NCBI GenBank assembly: GCA_905221605.1
Contig: CAJNDS010000264.1
Span: 1 to 30,000 of the forward strand
DNA length: 30,000 nucleotides
Reading direction: 5' to 3'
DNA from: Symbiodinium natans
Taxonomy: Eukaryota > Sar > Dinophyceae > Suessiales > Symbiodiniaceae
Translations under genes and position numbers: made by a program
Notes under the pieces: generated by a model
Seen by the model: only the letters and a program-made list of their open reading frames with translations
What the model was told of the DNA's origin: nothing
Databases searched by the model: none
Part shown: in pieces, positions 25,641 through 30,000 of the stretch
How the letters are laid out: every line of letters starts with the position of its first letter
Position numbering within the stretch: the stretch's first letter is position 1

Positions 25641-26520
25641 ACTAGACGCACGTGCGTGCTTCGGTGTTGAAAGCTCCGGGCCCGGGAGTTCGGGCTCTTT
25701 GGGGCATCGGGCCATGAGGAAATGAGGTTTTTGGGCTGGTAACCCGAAGGACGCTTTTGGGGCCCGGGGATGAGGAGTGAGGTCTTTGGCTTTGTGGGGA
25801 GACAGCCGGGCGTGCGCTGGGGGCTTGGGGGGGCAGCCTTGCAGGGGAGGGCTGAGGGGTGGAGAATTGGGAAAGCAAGGACTCTCAGGTCAAGGCTCGG
25901 GGTTTGGGGTTCTGGTTGCCTCATCTGTTTCTTCTTACTTCCGCACCTTTGTTCATTCCAATTTTCTCGTCTTCTGCTTCGCTTTCTTCACATGTATCAT
26001 TTATTCTCTTTGATTTCTGCCTTACCTAATTCGGTTTTTTCCTGGGGGTTTCGTGTCACACCTCATTCGCTTGAGAATCCTGGTAAATCCTTTAGGGCTC
26101 ATTTCCGGAGCTCGGTCCTGTTGCCTTTGATGGTTTTCAACTATTCATATTGTTGGTCGTTGGTTCATATCATGGTTGCTTCTTCAGTTAAAGTTTCTCG
26201 GTATGCCACCAAGAAATGCAATTGAAATCATTGAATTTACGATTTCATTTTCGTCTAGATACTTTTCATATCATGTTTTACAAAAATTACCGTAGCATTT
26301 CACAGCCTCTACCACTAAAGGACCAACATCAAGACTCATCTCATGATAAGATATGCACCTTCAAAACCATATCAAACCTTGAACAATGTGCCCCAATCCT
26401 TAAAAATATTGGACTGAAGACCACTAAGATAGTGGCCTGAATAATTAGAATAGGCCTTTTGGGGGTTATTATAGTATACACATAAATCTATTAGTAATTG
26501 TTCCGTAGTACTTGTTCCGA
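25641..26520. other. Intron: no exon seen, AT-rich in its right part
   Basis: About 25650-25920 is G-rich, with open frames on both strands. About 25920-26520 is AT-rich and resembles plain intron. A 151-codon plus-strand frame (25770-26225) has a hydrophobic stretch but no codon bias and no borders, so I do not call it. Confidence 0.5.
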
Positions 26521-26524
26521 CCCC

Positions 26525-26628
26525 TATACTAAACCCTAACCCTAAACCTTAAGCCCTAAACCCTAAACCCAAAACCTTAAACCCTAAAGCCTGAACCCTG
26601 AACCCTAAACCCTAAACCTAAAACCCTT
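26525..26628. repeat. Degenerate CCCTAAA block
   Basis: About twelve CCCTAAA-type units with CCTTAAG, CCCAAAA and CCCTGAA variants, about 50 bases from the exon at 26679-26738. TTTAGGG units on the other side (26756-26905) make an inverted pair. Confidence 0.9.
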
Positions 26629-26678
26629 ACTCCTCTGAACGGAGCCCCCCAAAAAACTGTCGATCCCCCCCGGGGGGC

Positions 26679-26738
26679 CTTGCGGCAGGTCTTGTGCTCG
26701 TTGCTCTTCGTGTTGAACTCGGTGAGGAAGCTCTTGGA
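26679..26738 (-). CDS. Exon of the Cys-module gene
   Basis: Exactly 20 codons, phase 0 at both ends, from the acceptor ggcctggaccag to a GC donor (CGCAAG|GCCCCC). It encodes SKSFLTEFNTKSNEHKTCRK, a charged helix with one Cys. Confidence 0.7.
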
Positions 26739-26755
26739 CTGGTCCAGGCCTAGGC

Positions 26756-26910
26756 TTAGGGTTTTAGGGTTTAGGGTTTAGGGTTTGGGCTTTGGGGTTT
26801 AGGGTTTAGGGGGCTTTGGGGGGGCCTCAGGAGGGCTTTAGGGGGTTTTAGGAGGAGGCGTTCTAGGGTTTCAGACGCAGTTTGGAGTTTGGGTTTAGGG
26901 TTTAGGGGAA
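26756..26910. repeat. Degenerate TTTAGGG block
   Basis: TTTAGGG, TTTGGGC and GGGGCTTTAGG-type units on the + strand. Confidence 0.85.
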
Positions 26911-26942
26911 ATCTGAACCCCTAAACCCTTGCAAGCAACCGC

Positions 26943-27014
26943 CTAGCGGCTCTTCTGGGGGCATTCAGCGAACTTGGCGTAGGCGCCGTCCATGTCGCCC
27001 TGGAACTCCGCCGC
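26943..27014 (-). CDS. Exon of the Cys-module gene (3' border uncertain)
   Basis: The acceptor agctctacataccag is followed in phase 0 by AAEFQGDMDGAYAKFAECPQ then KSR and TAG (26943-26945). The pattern GAYAKF resembles the YASK segments of other exons. No AG|G donor is found in phase before the TAG, so either a less regular donor is used or the transcript ends here. Confidence 0.6.
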   Translation of the reverse strand, partial: AAEFQGDMDGAYAKFAECPQKSR

Positions 27015-27017
27015 CTG

Positions 27018-27165
27018 GTATGTAGAGCTCCAAAACCATTGAAAATGCCAAAACACCTATGGGTTTTGGGGTATTTAGAGCTCCGAAGAAAACCCTATTG
27101 GGAACAATCTATGGGTTTTTGGGTATTTAGAGCTCCTAGGAAAACCCTATTGGGAACTACCAAAT
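27018..27165. repeat. Tandem repeat of about 60 bp
   Basis: CTATGGGTTTTGGGGTATTT and CTATGGGTTTTTGGGTATTT, each followed by AGAGCTCC and AAAACCCTATTGGGAAC, with a partial third copy (GTATGTAGAGCTCC) at the left. It lies directly upstream of the exon at 26943-27014. Confidence 0.85.
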
Positions 27166-27249
27166 AAAGTTTGTGGGGTTGGGGAGCAGGCAGAGTCGGA
27201 GAGCTGGATTTGCCTACGAGTCTTGGGGAGTTTGGGGTTTCGTTAGAAA

Positions 27250-27312
27250 CCCAAACCCTGAACCCTGAACCCGAAACCCGAAACCCAAAACCCGAAACCC
27301 GAAACCCGAGGC
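27250..27312. repeat. CCCGAAA/CCCTGAA variant heptamers
   Basis: About nine units of CCCGAAA, CCCTGAA and CCCAAAA. It is a local variant of the CCCTAAA repeat, about 60 bases from the exon at 27378-27422. Confidence 0.85.
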
Positions 27313-27377
27313 CCTGAACCGGAACTTTGAAAAACCATCGACTCTGAACTGTCTGGGCATCCTTTTTTGGTCCTCGC

Positions 27378-27422
27378 CTGGTTCGAGATCTCCTTCTTCA
27401 TGGTCGCCGTCATATTGATGAT
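27378..27422 (-). CDS. Exon of the Cys-module gene, 15 codons
   Basis: Exactly 15 codons, phase 0 at both ends, from the acceptor gggccttgcctag to a GC donor (AACCAG|GCGAGG). It encodes IINMTATMKKEISNQ, helical, with N-M-T as a possible glycosylation site and no Cys. Confidence 0.6.
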
Positions 27423-27454
27423 CTAGGCAAGGCCCGCGCTGCTATCTTTAGAGT

Positions 27455-27590
27455 CTACTTGGGGGTTCAGGGTACTTAGCAACCAATTTGTAGTGCAGTT
27501 ATCTCCCACGCATAAGCCCCTTATGTACCCTGATAGGGTTAAAATTGGGCTATAAGTATGGGTTACTAAGTACCCTGAACCTCCAAGTAG
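27455..27590. repeat. Foldback element, 30-bp arms
   Basis: 27455-27484 and 27561-27590 are reverse complements with two mismatches (CTACTTGG.GGTTCAGGG core). The 76-base centre contains TTATGTACCCTGATAGGGTT. A related, more decayed sequence lies at about 28619-28705. Confidence 0.8.
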
Positions 27591-27988
27591 GGTTGGCTGT
27601 TGAGTTGGGTCCAGTCTCGGCTTTGGGGGCTGACATTTTCGAGGAAGTGGCTGGACCCTTTTGGCGAAGGCTTGGGTCAGAACATTTTTATGCCCAATCG
27701 CCAGATTTCTTGCTGGGCGTTGGTGCTCCAGGAGATGTGGGGTTTCCGAAAGTAGGGGGGGGGGGGGGGGGTACCCTCTTTGGGTTCCTACAATAAGGAA
27801 CATAGTACCTCCACTCGAACTCAGGCTCATCAGGCCTACATATGGGCATTTCCCAAAACAGGGGGTGCCCCTGTCCTACCCCAAAACAGAATAGAGTCCC
27901 CTTGCAGCGACCCCCAAAAAAAGGGTACCCCCTACTATCGGAAACCCCTATAATGCTTATGGACCTTCTGAAACCCTGGCCCCCCGGC

Positions 27989-28069
27989 CTGCTCCGTGAG
28001 CGTCTTCAAGGCCGGGGTCGCGTTGGTGTCCAGGAGGGACATGATCGAGTGCTCCAAAACTGCCACCTT
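27989..28069 (-). CDS. Exon of the Cys-module gene
   Basis: From CTCGAG| in phase 0 the frame reads KVAVLEHSIMSLLDTNATPA then LKTLTEQ to a GC donor (GAGCAG|GCCGGG), 27 codons. An alternative acceptor at ccttcag (28084) would add RLE. The helix is Leu-rich, lacks Cys and has an N-A-T site. Confidence 0.65.
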
Positions 28070-28248
28070 CTCGAGACGGTCTGAAGGCCCCAGCCCTCTG
28101 GGACCCTGAAACCCCTTGAGACCCCTGATCCCCGAAAGCCCTCATGAAGGCCCTAAAGCCCTAAACCCTAGAACGCCAGATCACACACCCCCAAAGAACC
28201 ACAAGGCCTCAACCCTAGCCTGAAATGCTACACCTCTCAAAGCCTCTT

Positions 28249-28320
28249 GGGATGTTCCCCTGATGCCATCAGTCCTTAAAAGGAAAAAAATAGAGGGTAC
28301 TCTAAGCCCTACTAAGGACT
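28249..28320. repeat. Decayed copy of the GATGTTCCCC foldback family
   Basis: TTGGGATGTTCCCC, CAGTCCTTAA, ATAGAGGG and CTAAGGACTG occur in the same order as in the foldback at 29414-29529. Confidence 0.6.
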
Positions 28321-28380
28321 GCCCCTAAAACCCTGAGTCTTTGCTGGCCATGCTTGGGTGCCACACTGACACTGCCACGC

Positions 28381-28431
28381 CTGCTGGTTGCGAAAGGACT
28401 GTCGCGGGGCATCCGTCCGCAGAGCTGGCGC
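28381..28431 (-). CDS. Possible upstream exon of the Cys-module gene
   Basis: Exactly 17 codons, phase 0 at both ends, from the acceptor ccctcgctgcag to a GC donor (CAGCAG|GCGTGG). It reads APALRTDAPRQSFRNQQ. Borders fit the rest of the gene, but the peptide is short and the codon bias is weaker, so it is less certain. Confidence 0.4.
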
Positions 28432-28440
28432 CTGCAGCGA

Positions 28441-28500
28441 GGGTTTACAGGGTTTACAGGGTTTATAGGGTTTAGGGGTAAGGGTTTAGGGTTAGGGTTT
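28441..28500. repeat. GGGTTTACA and TTTAGGG units
   Basis: Three GGGTTTACA or GGGTTTATA units followed by GGGTTTAGGGGTAA-type heptamers, adjoining the exon at 28381-28431. Confidence 0.8.
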
Positions 28501-28717
28501 ACGGTCCTAGGCGTAGGCCTTCTTTGGGTCACCCCAAGGCTCTACACAAAGGTCGTCCAAACCGGAAAACCCTCCAACCCAACCACCCAGAGGCCGCCAA
28601 CCCCCCGAAAAGCCTCTACTAGGAGGTTGAGGGCACTTGGTAGTTATAACCCACTTACAAGTACCCTAATAGGGGTTACAATTGAGTAAAAAGTACAGTT
28701 ATAACCCTAAATGTTAA

Positions 28718-28892
28718 ACACGAATTTGGCGTTTAGACCCCCATTGTTCAGAACGAATTTGGCGTTTTGACCCGTCTGACGCATTTGGCCCCCCATTGTT
28801 CAGCATGAATTTGGCGTTTTGACCCGTCTGACCCATTTGGCCCCCCATTGTTCAGCACGAATTTGGCGTTTTGACCCGTCTGACCCGTGTGA
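28718..28892. repeat. Three-copy tandem repeat of about 61-62 bp
   Basis: The unit includes CCCCCATTGTTCAGCACGAA, TTTGGCGTTTTGACCCGTCT and GACCCATTTGGC. The copies are nearly identical, and the first lacks its GACCCGTCTGACCC part. Confidence 0.9.
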
Positions 28893-28926
28893 TTGTTTGG
28901 CCTCTTGGTGCGTCTGAACAGAAATT

Positions 28927-29040
28927 GAGAAAAACTTTCTATTTTCTTAATGTTATGGGATTCTTTGGGCGGGTGGGCTTTTTTCCGTTGCCTACACACA
29001 CTGCTGGCCTAGTAAATGCTCGAACTTGAGATGCTGAATC
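28927..29040. repeat. Array-associated repeat, copy 2
   Basis: Diverged copy of 22535-22635 (TTCTTAATGTTATGGG, GGGCGGGTGGG, AAATGCTCGAACTTGAGATG). Again it is followed immediately by a CCCTAAA array. Confidence 0.8.
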
Positions 29041-29099
29041 CTAAACCCTAAACCCTAAACCCTAAACCCTAAACCCTAAACCCTAAACCCTAAACCCTA
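29037..29099. repeat. CCCTAAA array
   Basis: Nine units on the + strand, about 30 bases from the minus-strand exon at 29128-29195. Confidence 0.97.
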
Positions 29100-29127
29100 C
29101 TAGGGTTACAAACCTCCAACTAGAAGC

Positions 29128-29195
29128 CTGCGAGCCCGCGCCTCCACATCGCTTGGCTTGATAAGCTTGTGGCTGCCAGCGAGGCCTCGCGGACC
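29128..29195 (-). CDS. Exon of an unrecognised minus-strand gene
   Basis: After ttcgcgcgtag, phase 0, the frame reads GPRGLAGSHKLIKPSDVEAR then AR to a GC donor (GCTCGCAG|GCTTCT), leaving two bases. The codon bias is good. It lies between a CCCTAAA array (29037-29099) and a TTTAGGG array (29210). The non-zero 3' phase and different composition suggest it may not belong to the Cys-module gene. Confidence 0.5.
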
Positions 29196-29209
29196 CTACG
29201 CGCGAAGCC

Positions 29210-29332
29210 TTTAGGGTTTAGGGTTTAGGGTTTAGGGTTTAGGGTTTAGGGTTTAGGGTTTAGGGTTTAGGGTTTAGGGTTTAGGGTTTAGGGTTCAGGC
29301 TGTAGGGTTTAGGGTTTAGGGTTTAGGGTCAG
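29210..29332. repeat. TTTAGGG array
   Basis: About 15 units on the + strand with one interruption (TTCAGGCTGTAGGG). It is in inverted orientation to 29037-29099. Confidence 0.97.
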
Positions 29333-29413
29333 GGTTGCGGGGCTGGGGAGTGCCAGCGTGAAGAACCAAGAAGGCCAACTCCACTCCAAAAACCAGGCAC
29401 GTCATGAGTGACC

Positions 29414-29529
29414 TGCATACATTGCGATGTTCCCCCTTCTACTAACAGTCCTTAATAGGGATTATCATAGAGGGCCTAGAATCCCAATCAAGGACTGTTA
29501 GTAGAAGGGGGAACATCCCAACGTATGCA
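29414..29529. mobile_element. Foldback (MITE-like) element, 40-bp arms
   Basis: 29426-29453 and 29490-29517 are exact reverse complements (28 bp; GATGTTCCCCCTTCTACTAA core). The arms extend outward to 29414 and 29529 with two mismatches. The 36-base centre carries no ORF. Decayed relatives at 20572 and 28249 show that the sequence is dispersed. No transposase is present. Confidence 0.75.
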
Positions 29530-29560
29530 CATGTTCCGGACGTATGCACATGTTCCGGAC
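29519..29560. repeat. Two-copy 19-bp repeat
   Basis: ACGTATGCACATGTTCCGG occurs twice in tandem, overlapping the right arm of the foldback element, followed by the related TTCCCGGACATGTGC. Confidence 0.9.
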
Positions 29561-29810
29561 TTCCCGGACATGTGCCGATCGATGTTAGCTGACGTGGTAC
29601 CGTGCGCTCGCTGAGGTCTTGGAAGACGGCCACAATCATGTTCTATGCTTCAGACTGAACTAACGAATCTTGGTCAAATCTTCGGGGTTTTTGGCATTTT
29701 GGGATGACCGAAGAGTTTGACCTGGAATGGTAAGCTGCCCTGGTTCATGTGGTACCATCTGAGCCCCTTAAAGCGGAAGCAAGGCAACACCGAACCGGCT
29801 TAGGGCTCAT
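29561..29810. other. Nothing recognised
   Basis: Unique sequence without open frames of note, clear splice borders or repeats. Confidence 0.4.
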
Positions 29811-29968
29811 CTACACTCATCTACACTCAGCTACACGCAGCTACACTCAGCTACACTCAGCTACACTCAGTTACACTCAGCTACACTCAGCTACACTCAC
29901 CTACACTCACCTACACTCACCTACACTCACCTACACTCACCTACACTCACCTACACTCACCTACACTC
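29811..29968. repeat. 10-bp minisatellite CTACACTCAG/CTACACTCAC
   Basis: About 16 copies of CTACACTCA[G/C/T]. The left half is mostly CAG-ending and the right half uniformly CAC-ending, showing expansion of a variant from one end. Confidence 0.95.
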
Positions 29969-30000
29969 CAAAAGCCCTCCACATGTGTGGAGCCCAGCCT

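Larger units (their letters stand above)
15557..28431 (-). other. Gene model: many-exon Cys-rich modules plus ALK/LTK-type glycine-rich domain
   Basis: Candidate exons, 5' to 3', begin at 28431, 28069, 27422, 27014, 26738, 25509, 25188, about 24230, 24028, 23257, 22884, 20790, 20548, 20285, 19978, 19764 and 16513. Most are whole codon multiples, phase 0 at both ends, with donors of the form AG|GC, AG|GA or AG|GT and acceptors AG|. Ten of the upstream exons carry one or more Cys and have a similar helical, Lys/Glu/Gln/Thr-rich composition, so they probably descend from duplicated modules. The last exon encodes the glycine-rich domain and the stop. A secreted or surface protein is likely from Cys content and the C-terminal domain. 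Whether this is one gene or two is open: exon 26943-27014 runs into a TAG, and the 3.2-kb gap before the last exon is long. Confidence 0.6.

Noticed and set aside
25770-26225. 151-codon hydrophobic plus-strand frame
   Set aside because: AT-rich with no codon bias and no splice or start context; likely chance within an intron.
27545-27796. Plus-strand frame of 83 codons, including ALGADIFEEVAGPFWRRLGS
   Set aside because: Reads fairly protein-like, but there are no convincing splice borders, bias is weak and the minus strand is also open. Left as unproven.
1-30000. Window as a true chromosome end because of telomere repeats
   Set aside because: Arrays are short, flip orientation many times and are interspersed with predicted exons up to both ends.
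1-30000. Dinoflagellate spliced-leader relics, tRNA or snRNA genes
   Set aside because: I looked for the TTTTGGCTCAAG-type leader core and for tRNA-like box sequences and saw none. Without a tool search this is not proof of absence.

Overview
The window looks like nuclear DNA of a dinoflagellate, or a close alveolate relative. Three things point there. First, the telomere-type heptamer TTTAGGG/CCCTAAA recurs in more than twenty blocks, in both orientations, all through the window. Second, coding sequence appears only as short, high-GC3 exons (about 45-110 nt) separated by repeat-rich introns. Third, many exon ends fit the dinoflagellate splice pattern: donors GC and GA as well as GT, with AG|G at both ends of the intron. 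I see no operons, ribosome binding sites, tRNA or rRNA genes, and no spliced-leader sequence. Almost all long open frames are accidental readings through tandem repeats, so exons had to be read by eye from splice sites, codon bias and phase. All exon calls are predictions without transcript support.

Layout. 1-2.0 kb: three minus-strand exons (1501-1584, 1035-1133, 396-470), a plus-strand exon at 1809, and blocks of TTTAGGG. 2.5-5.24 kb: a composite satellite of about 24 modules that share the head TTTGCATCTCGAAAACCC, with (TTTTACTA)n tracts and a foldback at its left edge. 6.0-6.8 kb: a plus-strand gene fragment with a 16-nt micro-exon. 7.2-9.6 kb: a hairpin, degenerate repeats and weak ORFs. 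9.6-14.7 kb: candidate exons on both strands, including a minus-strand exon with some resemblance to ribosomal protein eL31 and a minus-strand signal-peptide-like first exon at 13770.

15.56-28.43 kb: the best-supported object is a minus-strand gene of at least 12 and perhaps 17 exons. Nearly all are whole numbers of codons that begin and end in phase 0. They encode small Cys-containing, charged, probably helical modules. The last exon (318 codons) carries a Cys-Cys repeat and an ALK/LTK-type glycine-rich domain. Its introns hold most of the spectacular repeats: a 61-bp array in an element with 20-bp terminal inverted repeats (18381-19639), a 28-31-bp minisatellite (21.27-22.03 kb), long CCCTAAA/TTTAGGG arrays that flip orientation around exons, a CTG tract, and an antisense 120-codon open exon (23402-23765).

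28.5-30 kb: foldback elements, another telomere-type array pair, one more minus-strand exon (29128-29195) and a 10-bp minisatellite. The most unusual general observation is that telomere-type arrays sit inside introns, directly against exons, and in places form large inverted repeats with an exon in the loop.
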